A DNA stretch of 64,000 bases from JBCCTX01 sp964468435 (GTDB taxonomy: Bacteria > Bacteroidota > Bacteroidia > J057): contig CAYXVE010000002.1 of NCBI GenBank assembly GCA_964468435.1, positions 62,001 through 126,000 on the forward strand. The letters are read 5' to 3'. The position numbers were made by a program, and so were the translations under genes. Each line of letters opens with the position of its first letter. Position 1 is the stretch's first letter. The notes under the pieces are model-generated. The model was not told where the DNA came from. It did no database searches and was given only the letters and a program-made list of their open reading frames with translations. Of this stretch, positions 47,139-55,639 are shown in pieces.

Positions 47139-48121
47139 AAAGGTTGTTTTATGTGTTGCAAGTGAGAAGACCACCCCTTGAGTAATACCTGGTGAAAGGG
47201 AATCTGGTCCGTGCCCAGTAATTCCAGTTGGTCTACTAAACGCTTTTCGCCATCTGAAAGGATTTCTCCCGAATCCCTGAGCTTCCTACATTGATCGAGC
47301 ACCCTGTACCAGTCGATCAACTCGCTGGTAGAAACCTTTTTCCCACTTATCTTATCCTCCATTTTATTCCTGATCTCATAAAAAGCCGTTACAGTTTGGT
47401 CAATCAAATCATCCTGTTCAGTCCTAAAGTGGCTGTGGAGGATCTCCTTCATTTGTGTATCGTCCGGAAACTTGATGAAATAATAGATACAACGGCGCAG
47501 AAATGCAGGAGGCAGTTCTTTTTCCCGGTTGCTAGTGATAAACATGATAGGCTTTTGCCTGGGAGGAGGAATACGTTCCATCGTTTCCTGAATCACGTAC
47601 TCTCCACGGTCGAGTTCCAGGAGCAGATCATTGGGAAAATCAATGCCTGCTTTGTCTACCTCGTCGATCAAAATGATTGCAGGCCTGCCAGGGTTGGAGT
47701 GCTCAAATGCTTTACCCAATTCTCCTTTGGAAATGTAGTTTCTAGTTTGAATCTCTTTCGGTGATTTCGAATCTTGTCCCTGCCTGATCAGGTTCACATC
47801 CCGCAGATGCCGCAAGGCATCATACTGGTATAGGCCCTCCTGGGCTTTGCTGGTAGATTTGACATCCCAGCGGAAATAGTGCTGATCATATTGATCTTCA
47901 TATAATTCAAAAGCCACGGCCTCAGCCAGCCTGGTCTTTCCACATCCAGGTTCACCCATAATCAGCAAGGGCTTTTCGAGCATGATAGCCAGGTTGACAG
48001 CATCCTTAAGCTCATCAGAGGGAATGTATGCAGGTACTTTTACCTTGCCGTTGACTTTGTAGGGTTGCCGTAACTTAATACCTTCGTACAACATGTGTGA
48101 GATATTGGGTTTAAAAATCAT
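47135..48121 (-). CDS. MoxR-family AAA+ ATPase
   Basis: AAA+ ATPase of 328 residues with Walker A GEPGCGKT (56-63), Walker B AIILIDEVDKA (148-157), sensor-1 region FITSNREKELP (194-204) and an Arg-finger-like FLRRC (208-212). The MoxR branch pairs with vWA proteins, as here. Its start overlaps the CHAT gene stop by 11 bp and its stop overlaps the vWA start, so the three are made together. The likely role is ATP-driven remodelling or signalling within the conflict cassette. Confidence 0.9.
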   Translation of the reverse strand: MIFKPNISHMLYEGIKLRQPYKVNGKVKVPAYIPSDELKDAVNLAIMLEKPLLIMGEPGCGKTRLAEAVAFELYEDQYDQHYFRWDVKSTSKAQEGLYQYDALRHLRDVNLIRQGQDSKSPKEIQTRNYISKGELGKAFEHSNPGRPAIILIDEVDKAGIDFPNDLLLELDRGEYVIQETMERIPPPRQKPIMFITSNREKELPPAFLRRCIYYFIKFPDDTQMKEILHSHFRTEQDDLIDQTVTAFYEIRNKMEDKISGKKVSTSELIDWYRVLDQCRKLRDSGEILSDGEKRLVDQLELLGTDQIPFHQVLLKGWSSHLQHIKQPL

Positions 48122-49847
48122 CTATTTCTTCAAAGGTCGTTTCGCAACATTCATATATGTGCTGGAAAATGCCTGTATGTGTTTGGTTTTCCTGTTCCGC
48201 AAGTGCTTTACAGTGATCTATATCGCTCAATTCTATGAGCTTTTGGCGGATTTTGGTAATGGGTACATGTGTCATGTGCGTGGTATACCATCCGTGTAAG
48301 TCCTGATATTGGATTTTTTTTATATCGAGGATGAGTGGGGCTTTGCGATTTTTACTGGCCTCGGGAGTCAATTCCAGGTAACTGCTGAGTTCATCCACAA
48401 TGGGTTCCTCGGTTTTTTCCAGCATGAAAATCATTAATTTACCAAAGCCCATCTCTGCACTTTGCTTAAGTTTAGGGTATGCAGCCTGCCAGAAATTGTT
48501 GACGAGTTCATGCAGGAATACATCTGCATCCTCTACAGGAATGTTGTAGATGAAATTATTTAGCCGGAAGATAATGGTCTCATCATTTTCAAGCCGCTGG
48601 CAAATGCGATTTGTGATTAGCTCAAGCTTTTCCTGAAGAGGGGAGCTAGATTTGATCTTTTCAAATATAGACAAGTCATCGCTGTTCTGTTTGAACAATT
48701 GTCTTGCCATGCTAATCAAAAAGATGTGCAACCAGTTTTTCTCTCTCGTTCTTCCCACTTTGCCTTCGACCACTGCTACTTTGCTGTCAATATTATTTCT
48801 TTTGAGCAAAAGCCTGTCCATTAGCCACTTATGACCATAATTCCACAGGCCATGTATGACAAATATGCCAATAGGTTCTTCGTACTCCAGGAGATATTTA
48901 TCAAAAAAAACTTTTTCGTTTTGGTAATTTAATTTCTCGGCTTCACGGTTGAGCAATTCCCGGGTTAAGGTGTTTAGGTCTCTGTTAAGGGCTGAGAGTT
49001 CTGCTGATTTAGTCTGGATAGACTGTTTCACCTGCATGATGGTCATCCTGTCGGGTTGATTGCTGAGCTGCCGCAACTGCGATTTCAGCCAGTCATGCAT
49101 AACTGCATATTCGTGATCCTGTAGTGAGAGAGGGGCGTATGGGAATTGATTTTTCAGGATCTGATGATCCTGAATAGTTTCCTCAAGGGTCTTAAGTGAA
49201 TATCTGACTTCTCTTAGGTTGTACAAAGACCAGGTTGTGGAGTCAGGCTGAGAGGGCGAAATGGTCCAGGGAGGTAATCTTGGATCTCTTTCCGGGTTTT
49301 GTTCCCAGTACATGCTTCGGGTATTCCCGTTGTGTTGAGCCATTACAGCTTGCTGGGCTTCCTCAAAGGCCTGATAAATATCGAGTCCTGTAGCGAAGCT
49401 TTGATAGTATTGCTTGGCAAATGCCCGGGCATCTTCATCATATATCTTTTCATAAGTGGCAATTATAGCTCTTACACCATGTTGTGTCAGGGCTTTAGCC
49501 TGCATAAAAGTAGCACAGGCATTAAGGAATACAAGGTCTAACCCTTTTTGGTATTCCAGAAAAGCGGCAAAGCTTTCTCCATGCATTTCAGCGTCACGTG
49601 TTTTCAACTGAAAGCTATTGGCATGACCCGCAAAGTGAAATATTCGAATTCTATCCCGATATTCTCTGAAGTAGTGAAGAATATCGTTGGCTCCGGCGGC
49701 AGCAAGCTGTATGATCTTACACAAACCTGCGTCTTCGGCAGGCTTGAGGGCTGTGTAGATTTCCTGTTGCTCCTTGCTAATATCCCTTAGTCGATCACCG
49801 TCGAAGTCATCATTGAAAGCGAGGAGAATGATTGGCTGGTCTAGCAT
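48111..49847 (-). CDS. CHAT (caspase-like) protease with inactive-STAND-like C-terminal domain
   Basis: Protein of 578 residues. The N-terminal CHAT peptidase (about 1-195) has the catalytic dyad in place: His 75 in FHFAGHA and Cys 111 in LVFLNACAT. A helical/coiled linker (about 210-315) ends in KLNYQNE. From about 324 a P-loop-NTPase-like fold begins with VIHGLWNYGHKWLMDRLLL. It has no Walker GKT, so it matches what has been called an inactive STAND (iSTAND) module. It is the promoter-proximal gene of the cassette, with a candidate promoter 20 nt upstream. Known CHAT proteases in such systems cleave effectors or host proteins on activation; that role is inferred here. Confidence 0.82.
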   Translation of the reverse strand: MLDQPIILLAFNDDFDGDRLRDISKEQQEIYTALKPAEDAGLCKIIQLAAAGANDILHYFREYRDRIRIFHFAGHANSFQLKTRDAEMHGESFAAFLEYQKGLDLVFLNACATFMQAKALTQHGVRAIIATYEKIYDEDARAFAKQYYQSFATGLDIYQAFEEAQQAVMAQHNGNTRSMYWEQNPERDPRLPPWTISPSQPDSTTWSLYNLREVRYSLKTLEETIQDHQILKNQFPYAPLSLQDHEYAVMHDWLKSQLRQLSNQPDRMTIMQVKQSIQTKSAELSALNRDLNTLTRELLNREAEKLNYQNEKVFFDKYLLEYEEPIGIFVIHGLWNYGHKWLMDRLLLKRNNIDSKVAVVEGKVGRTREKNWLHIFLISMARQLFKQNSDDLSIFEKIKSSSPLQEKLELITNRICQRLENDETIIFRLNNFIYNIPVEDADVFLHELVNNFWQAAYPKLKQSAEMGFGKLMIFMLEKTEEPIVDELSSYLELTPEASKNRKAPLILDIKKIQYQDLHGWYTTHMTHVPITKIRQKLIELSDIDHCKALAEQENQTHTGIFQHIYECCETTFEEIDDF

Positions 49848-49867
49848 GACTTACGATGAAATAAGTT

Positions 49868-49898
49868 AAAATTTAGGGTTTATTGTGGGGATTTCAAA
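49868..49898 (-). promoter_or_regulatory. Candidate promoter of the conflict cassette
   Basis: On the minus strand, TTTG (49898-49895), a 19-nt spacer and TAAATTTT (49875-49868) fit TTTG-N19-TAnnTTTG with one mismatch. It ends 20 nt before the CHAT start, so the leader is short. A single promoter could serve the first four overlapping genes. Confidence 0.5.
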
Positions 49899-50159
49899 GT
49901 GGGGCATTGTGTGATTAGGTCATTGCGTCAAGGCTTCTTGTGAAACAGAGTTATTACAGATGTGATATAAACTTAGTAAAATACTTAAAACAATAGAAAT
50001 TAATTGTTTATTTAGCTCAAACTGTTGTTTATGCCCAAAAATTACTTGGGATTAACTGATATAAGTGCATATAATACTGCGTATCGGCTTTCAAATCATG
50101 TTTGGAAAATTGCAACAGCATAGAACTATTTTGGGGAAAATCATCCTAGAATTTAATTT

Positions 50160-50400
50160 ACCAGATCAATAGATTCTGTTTCAGCCGATATTGTAGAAGG
50201 ATTTGGAAGATACACGTAGAAAGATAAGATTAAATTTGATAGATAGTAGGTATGCATATATACTTGAATCAATTGATCGAACGAATAAAACATATCAAAG
50301 GAATCTAATTTCAAAAATTCAGTATACAACTATTTCTGAAGAACTTGTAAAGCTGAGAATTGACACTCGCAGGTTGATTAAATACAGGGACGAAAAGCTT
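50160..50400 (+). pseudogene. Relic of a four-helix-bundle (23S rRNA intervening-sequence type) protein
   Basis: Fragments in two frames line up with this small family. SIDSVSADIVEGFGRYT resembles the hallmark ANIAEGFGR segment (about 50168-50217) and is then interrupted by stops. In a second frame, SRYAYILESIDRTNKTYQRN and NLISKIQYTTISEELVKL match the C-terminal half (about 50240-50380). No intact start or single frame exists. The 712-bp gap 49848-50559 otherwise holds only the two promoters. The relic is a dead copy of a protein often found near insertions. Confidence 0.6.
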
Positions 50401-50481
50401 ATATATTTAATCATAGCTGCTATTAAATCTCTTTTTCACAATCCTATAATGTCCCAATCTTACAAAGTCCCAATAACCCTC

Positions 50482-50513
50482 ATTGCACTCCCTCGTATAT
50501 TTTATTAGATTTG
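50482..50513 (+). promoter_or_regulatory. Candidate promoter of the fadN-thiolase operon
   Basis: ATTG (50482-50485), a 20-nt spacer and TAGATTTG (50506-50513). The -7 element matches TAnnTTTG exactly and the -33 element matches 3 of 4. It ends 46 nt before the ATG at 50560. Confidence 0.5.
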
Positions 50514-50559
50514 TATGCATGCATAATATTTAGCTTTCAAAAAGAAATAATCAATCCAT

Positions 50560-53016
50560 ATGCTTACCGTAGAAAAACAAGCGGACCACGCTACAGGTAG
50601 AATGCACCGCACGATTAAAAAGGTGGCTGTGTTGGGATCTGGCGTGATGGGATCACGCATCGCCTGCCACTTTGCCAATATTGGCGTGGAAGTACTACTA
50701 CTCGATATTGTTCCCCGGGAACTGGACCCCATGGAACAAGCTAAGGGCTTGACCCTGGAACATCCGGCTGTACGCAACCGGATCGTAAATACATCCTTAC
50801 AAACAGCTATCAAGACCGATCCTTCTCCACTATATACAAAAGAAAACGCCAAACTCATTAAAACCGGTAATTTTGATGATGATCTACCTAAGATTGCAGA
50901 ATGCGACTGGATACTGGAAGCTATCGTAGAGCGCCTCGACATCAAGCAGCAAATGTTTGAAAAGGTAGAACTGCACCGAAAGCATGGTACCCTCGTTACC
51001 ACCAATACTTCGGGAATACCCATCTACATGATCGCTGAAGGAAGATCGGAGGATTTTCGCAAACACTTCTTTGGTACTCACTTTTTCAATCCTCCTCGCT
51101 ATCTCAGGCTACTCGAGATCATTCCCGGACCAGATACCGATCCGAAACTTGTGGATTTTATGATGCACTATGGGGATCTGTTTCTGGGTAAGCAGACCGT
51201 ACTCGCCAAAGATACTCCGGCTTTTATCGCCAACCGGGTTGGGATTTTTTCCATGGCCAAGATTTACCAACTAGTTCAGGAGATGGGACTAACTATCGAA
51301 GAGGTGGACAAACTTACCGGCCCTGCAACCGGAAAACCCAAAACCGGAACTTTCAGGCTAAGTGATCTGGTGGGACTGGATACCACAGCGCATGTACTAA
51401 AAGGTATTCAGGACAATTGTCCCGAAGATGAGCAGCGGGATTTTTTCAAGGTGCCAGACTTTGTAGAGAAGATGCTGGAGAAAAAATGGCTGGGAGATAA
51501 GACCAAACAGGGATTTTATAAAAAGACTCGTGATGAGGAAGGTAATCGTGTCATTCTGTCGCTGGATTTGGATACCCTGGAATATCGCGAACGGCAAAAA
51601 GTAAAAATTCCTAGCATAGATGCCGTGAAAATGATAGACGACCTGTCTGACAGTATGAAACATTTCTTTTTTAAGGCTGAAGACAAAGGGGGAGAATTCA
51701 TTCGAAAGTCTCATCTGGGCGTATTTGCCTATGTGACACATCGTATCCCGGAAATCGCAGATCAACTTTATCAGATCGATGATGCTATGCGCTCTGGTTT
51801 CAACTGGGATAAGGGACCCTTTGAGCTGTGGGACTTGACAAGCCTGAATGAAACATTATCCCTTTTTGAACAGGAAGGCTTAGAACTGGCGGGGTGGGTG
51901 CATGAAATGGTAGATGCAGGTGTAGATTCTTTTTATCGAGTGGAAAATGGACAGAAAAAGTATTACAATATATCCACCCGGTCTTATGAACCTGTACCCG
52001 GTACAGAGTCCCTAATTCTATTAGAGACCTTGCGTGAAAGCAAAACTCTCTGGTCCAATGATGGTGTATCGCTCATCGACTTGGGAGATGGCGTTTTAAA
52101 TGTCGAATTCCACTCCAAAATGAATACGCTGGGAGAAAGTGTAATCAGGGGTATTCACGAAAGCATCGACTACGCTGAAAAGCATGGATATAACGGAATT
52201 GTTGTTGCCAATGAAGGCAAAAACTTCTCTGTGGGTGCCAATCTGGCATTGATCTCAATGCTGGCCTATGAGGACGAATGGGAAGAACTGGAATTGGCGG
52301 TCAAAACATTTCAAGATACTTCTATGCGTCTACGGTATTGTTCTGTGCCGGTAGTCGTGGCTCCCCATCAAATGGCGCTGGGAGGTGGTTGCGAATTTAC
52401 TATGCACGCAGACATGGTTATTGCGGCTGCAGAAACTTATATCGGACTTGTAGAAGTGGGTGTAGGGGTAATTCCGGGCGGCGGAGGTACCAAGGAGTTT
52501 GCCCTTCGGGCATCAGATCAGTACGATGAGGATAATATACCCGGTAATATCATTTTGCAAAAGTACCTCATGAACATGGCAACTGCTAAGGTAGCTAAGT
52601 CTGCTGAAGAGGCCAGGGAAATGGATATCCTCAGATCTCAGGACCGAGTGGTAGTCAATGAGCAAAGAAGAATCAAAGAAGCCAAAGAGGCCGTACTATT
52701 TATAGCAGAGGATGGTTACACTCCTCCCAAACCCAGAACCGATATTCGCGTGCTGGGTAGGAATATGCTCGCTACATTTTATGCAGGCATTTCCGGAATG
52801 CAATTTGGACATTACGCATCGGAGCACGATGTCAAAATTGCTAAAAAAATAGCATTTGTCCTGTGTGGAGGTGATCTGAGTGGGGAAGATAATCGCGTAT
52901 CGGAACAGTATCTGTTGGACCTGGAAAGGGAAGCATTCCTGAGCCTGCTGGGTGAAGAGAAAACCCTCAAAAGAATCGAGCATATGCTTAAGACAGGTAA
53001 ACCGTTGAGAAATTAA
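50560..53016 (+). CDS. fadN: 3-hydroxyacyl-CoA dehydrogenase/enoyl-CoA hydratase, FadN type
   Basis: Beta-oxidation multifunctional enzyme of 818 residues. The NAD-dependent 3-hydroxyacyl-CoA dehydrogenase is N-terminal (GSGVMGSRIACHFA near residue 25; FFGTHFFNPPRY near 170). The enoyl-CoA hydratase domain is C-terminal (GGGCEFTMHADM; EVGVGVIPGGGGT, which retains both hydratase glutamates). This order is that of Bacillus FadN and opposite to FadB. The start at 50560 has no competing upstream ATG; an internal ATG at 50602 would also include the NAD motif. The thiolase gene lies downstream. Confidence 0.92.
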   Translation: MLTVEKQADHATGRMHRTIKKVAVLGSGVMGSRIACHFANIGVEVLLLDIVPRELDPMEQAKGLTLEHPAVRNRIVNTSLQTAIKTDPSPLYTKENAKLIKTGNFDDDLPKIAECDWILEAIVERLDIKQQMFEKVELHRKHGTLVTTNTSGIPIYMIAEGRSEDFRKHFFGTHFFNPPRYLRLLEIIPGPDTDPKLVDFMMHYGDLFLGKQTVLAKDTPAFIANRVGIFSMAKIYQLVQEMGLTIEEVDKLTGPATGKPKTGTFRLSDLVGLDTTAHVLKGIQDNCPEDEQRDFFKVPDFVEKMLEKKWLGDKTKQGFYKKTRDEEGNRVILSLDLDTLEYRERQKVKIPSIDAVKMIDDLSDSMKHFFFKAEDKGGEFIRKSHLGVFAYVTHRIPEIADQLYQIDDAMRSGFNWDKGPFELWDLTSLNETLSLFEQEGLELAGWVHEMVDAGVDSFYRVENGQKKYYNISTRSYEPVPGTESLILLETLRESKTLWSNDGVSLIDLGDGVLNVEFHSKMNTLGESVIRGIHESIDYAEKHGYNGIVVANEGKNFSVGANLALISMLAYEDEWEELELAVKTFQDTSMRLRYCSVPVVVAPHQMALGGGCEFTMHADMVIAAAETYIGLVEVGVGVIPGGGGTKEFALRASDQYDEDNIPGNIILQKYLMNMATAKVAKSAEEAREMDILRSQDRVVVNEQRRIKEAKEAVLFIAEDGYTPPKPRTDIRVLGRNMLATFYAGISGMQFGHYASEHDVKIAKKIAFVLCGGDLSGEDNRVSEQYLLDLEREAFLSLLGEEKTLKRIEHMLKTGKPLRN

Positions 53017-53134
53017 TCATGATATGGCAACAGATGGAATAGCTTAATTTATGTTATTAACTTTCCATGATAATGATTATCTTAAAGGAAATATATATCT
53101 GTTAGCCGGAATCAATACATAAACTAAAAAAGCA

Positions 53135-53503
53135 ATGGAAAGAAACCCCATCAATACCCTTAACAACCAGATCCTGTTCGCATTCATTGTATTGTTTCAT
53201 ATAGTACTTACTTTCTATGCATCTCTGAATGCAACGATACTAGGATTGAGTGAAATATTTACAGATAGTCCAGATACATTGGAGCTTGCCTACTGGCAAA
53301 TGGTAGAAGGATTGATGATGTTGCCATTAGTGAAGCCTTTGAGCCATATAATAGGGTCATACTGGGTAGATGAATGGGGCTGGCTACTGATTCCAGTTAA
53401 CAGCTATCTAGCTGTATGGATCACTTATGACTTGACTAGAAAATTGAACGTAATTTTTTTAAGATCTATTTCAGTACTCAAAAACTATAACATAGATGCG
53501 TGA
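53135..53503 (+). CDS. Small membrane protein of unknown function
   Basis: Protein of 122 residues with two clear membrane segments (FAFIVLFHIVLTFYASL near the N-terminus and WGWLLIPVNSYLAVWITY near residue 90) and a weaker one between. No family recognised. It sits between fadN and the thiolase, and its end overlaps the thiolase start by 8 bp, so it is translated in the same operon. It might be an accessory membrane factor for fatty-acid use, but that is only positional. Confidence 0.6.
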   Translation: MERNPINTLNNQILFAFIVLFHIVLTFYASLNATILGLSEIFTDSPDTLELAYWQMVEGLMMLPLVKPLSHIIGSYWVDEWGWLLIPVNSYLAVWITYDLTRKLNVIFLRSISVLKNYNIDA

Positions 53504-54674
53504 AGCATATATCGTAACAGGATATCGAACCGCTATAGGCAAAGCCTCTAAAGGTGGTTTTCGTCATATGCGCTCCGATGACATGGGAGCGGAAGTTATC
53601 AAACACCTGATCAAGCAGGTGCCTGACTTTGATCCATCAAGCGTAGACGACGTCATCGTTGGATGTGCCGTGCCTGAGGCAGAGCAAGGTATGCAGATCG
53701 GCCGTATCGTCTCTCTACTCGCTATGCCGATCAATGTACCAGGAATGGTGGTCAACCGGTATTGTGGTTCCGGTTTGGAAACTATCGCCTTAGGCGTTGC
53801 AAAGATCAGGAGTGGGATGGCAGACTGCATCATTGCAGGCGGGATAGAAAGCATGTCTATGGTGCCTATGATGGGCCACAAAATTGCCCTCAACTACTGG
53901 ATCTCTGAGCAACACCCCGAATGGTATCTGGGTATGGGACTTACTGCAGAAGAGGTTGCAGACGACTATAAGATCACCCGGGAAGATATGGATGAATTTT
54001 CCTATCGGTCTCACATGAAAGCTATCGCAGCGATTGATGGAGGAAAGTTTAAAGATCAGATCGTTCCGATCGATGTAGAAGAAATATATGTTAATGGTTC
54101 CGGAGGCAGGGAAACGAAGCAATGGTTAGTTGATACGGATGAGGGGCCCAGGAGAGACACAAACCTAGAGTTAATGGCTAAACTCAAGCCCGTATTTCGT
54201 CAAAATGGTAGGGTGACAGCAGCAAATTCCTCTCAGACTTCGGATGGAGCTGCCTTTGTCATGATCATGTCAGAGGAAATGGTCAAAGCACTCAATATCG
54301 AACCGCGAGCAAGGCTGGTGGGCTATGCGACAGAAGGAATAGATCCCCGTATCATGGGTATGGGGCCGACCAAGGCAGTACCTAAGGTACTGAAGCAGAC
54401 GGGAATGAAACTGAGCGATATCTCAGTGATCGAACTTAATGAAGCCTTTGCTTCTCAGTCTATCGCTTGTATCCGCGAACTGGATATGGATCCTGACACG
54501 GTCAACGTAAATGGTGGAGCCATTGCTCTAGGACATCCATTAGGATGTACTGGTACCAAACTCACGATCCAGACTATCAACGAACTCGAGCAACGCGGCC
54601 AGAAATATGGTATGATAACTGCCTGTGTAGGCGGCGGACAAGGAGTCGCTGGCATTATTGAGGTGTTGAATTAG
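53496..54674 (+). CDS. fadA: Acetyl-CoA acyltransferase (3-ketoacyl-CoA thiolase)
   Basis: Degradative thiolase of 392 residues that cleaves 3-ketoacyl-CoA. The acyl-acceptor Cys is in VVNRYCGSGLET (near residue 90). The other catalytic motifs are NEAFA, the His of GGAIALGHPLG, and the second Cys in CVGGGQGVAGI. It is full length and forms, with FadN, the last two beta-oxidation activities. The usual acyl-CoA dehydrogenase is not adjacent. A strong terminator follows. Confidence 0.93.
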   Translation: MREAYIVTGYRTAIGKASKGGFRHMRSDDMGAEVIKHLIKQVPDFDPSSVDDVIVGCAVPEAEQGMQIGRIVSLLAMPINVPGMVVNRYCGSGLETIALGVAKIRSGMADCIIAGGIESMSMVPMMGHKIALNYWISEQHPEWYLGMGLTAEEVADDYKITREDMDEFSYRSHMKAIAAIDGGKFKDQIVPIDVEEIYVNGSGGRETKQWLVDTDEGPRRDTNLELMAKLKPVFRQNGRVTAANSSQTSDGAAFVMIMSEEMVKALNIEPRARLVGYATEGIDPRIMGMGPTKAVPKVLKQTGMKLSDISVIELNEAFASQSIACIRELDMDPDTVNVNGGAIALGHPLGCTGTKLTIQTINELEQRGQKYGMITACVGGGQGVAGIIEVLN

Positions 54675-54700
54675 AAGGGGTATATTTTTACCTTCCTGGG

Positions 54701-54736
54701 AGCGGAGTCTCACGGAAGTGAGACTCCGCTTTTTTA
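54701..54736 (+). terminator. Strong intrinsic terminator after the thiolase gene
   Basis: Perfect 13-bp GC-rich stem, AGCGGAGTCTCAC at 54701-54713 and GTGAGACTCCGCT at 54718-54730, with a GGAA tetraloop and a T-run from 54730 to 54735. Confidence 0.92.
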
Positions 54737-54965
54737 GTTGTTACCCCCACAGGCTATAATGCACCAGTAGATCGATGGGGAAGTTGCTTCATGCAGCTTC
54801 CTATGTTCTTCTCTTGAAAATCAACCTCGAATCTTCTTATACAAACAGAGGCGAGAAAAACGCCTAATTTCATAAGTTGAGTAGATTTTTACAAAATTTC
54901 TACGATCTATGAGCTATAATCTATCCCTCTATTCTAACTTTTTCCCTATATTTCCTCAAAAACAG

Positions 54966-55541
54966 ATGTCGTTCAACGCAAAAAATCAATTAATGGAACT
55001 TCTCCAAAGCCTAGGAAGTTTTGAAGAGGAAGCTGTATTCAGCAAAATGGATGCGGCACCCTCTGGCGGACACCGTTCAAAAGTCGTCGTTACGTTTCCG
55101 GATGGGAGAGAGATAAAAGGGATAGGTGAAGGGCAAGGTAGGACTGATGCAGATATTGCAGCAGCTCAGCAGGTACTTAATATCATCCGGACAGATCATC
55201 CGGATCTTATGATAGATTGGGAAGAATTAAAAGAAGAAGCTCAGTCGGGGGATACCTTGATCAAATTAGGGGTGTACACAGCCCTAAATCTAAACGATGC
55301 AGCTACGAAGTCTCTGCTACTACAGGAACTGGAATCCGATAGCCATCTGGCACAGGTATTTGACCGCCTACAGGTAGAGAATGATCCTGATCTTGCTATT
55401 TTGGGTACGAATCTCGGTGAGAAAAGAAAGTCTACCTTTATCGAAGCACTACTCTGGAAACGCTACAAAGATAGAGTCCTTCAACCCGAAGCCCGTAAGG
55501 CACTTCATGAATTGCTGGACTCGCTATCGTTGAATCAGTAA
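54966..55541 (+). CDS. dsRNA-binding-motif-like protein with possible RNase III-like second domain
   Basis: About 191 residues from ATG at 54966; an ATG at 54909 would add 19 residues that fall outside the domain. Residues about 4-70 read as a double-stranded RNA-binding motif: QLMELLQSLG, then GGHRSKVVVTF, PDGREIKGIGEGQGRTDADI and AAAQQVL, in the right spacing. Residues about 90-185 (GDTLIKLGVYTALNL, SDSHLAQVFDRL, KRKSTFIEALLWKRY) faintly follow the helical pattern of RNase III without its LEFLGD acidic motif. If real, domain order is reversed relative to RNase III and the second domain is non-catalytic. Function unknown. Confidence 0.6.
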   Translation: MSFNAKNQLMELLQSLGSFEEEAVFSKMDAAPSGGHRSKVVVTFPDGREIKGIGEGQGRTDADIAAAQQVLNIIRTDHPDLMIDWEELKEEAQSGDTLIKLGVYTALNLNDAATKSLLLQELESDSHLAQVFDRLQVENDPDLAILGTNLGEKRKSTFIEALLWKRYKDRVLQPEARKALHELLDSLSLNQ

Positions 55542-55554
55542 GGCAAAAGGTTTT

Positions 55555-55632
55555 ACGCTGATTTAACTGACGCTACTAATTAGCGCGGATTATTAATTCA
55601 ACTATTATCAATCTTTTCAGTTAAATCAGCGT
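55555..55632. repeat. 16-bp perfect inverted repeat between convergent genes
   Basis: ACGCTGATTTAACTGA at 55555-55570 and its exact complement TCAGTTAAATCAGCGT at 55617-55632 flank a 46-nt loop that includes a smaller CGCT/AGCG stem. It lies between the stops of the dsRBM-like gene and the Spy-like gene and may act as a bidirectional terminator or be a miniature repeat. Confidence 0.7.
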
Positions 55633-55639
55633 CTCAAAT

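Noticed and set aside
38650..49847. Interpretation as an ordinary CoxDE/MoxR chaperone operon.
   Set aside because: CoxD/CoxE-type pairs sit with dehydrogenase maturation genes. Here the neighbours are a CHAT protease, a ROCO GTPase and EAD-like domains, and no metalloenzyme gene is present.
54780..54806. Inverted repeat GGAAGTTGC...GCAGCTTCC as a further member of the AGAGGAAGT palindrome family.
   Set aside because: Arms differ from the two clear members and pairing has a mismatch; similarity is probably accidental.
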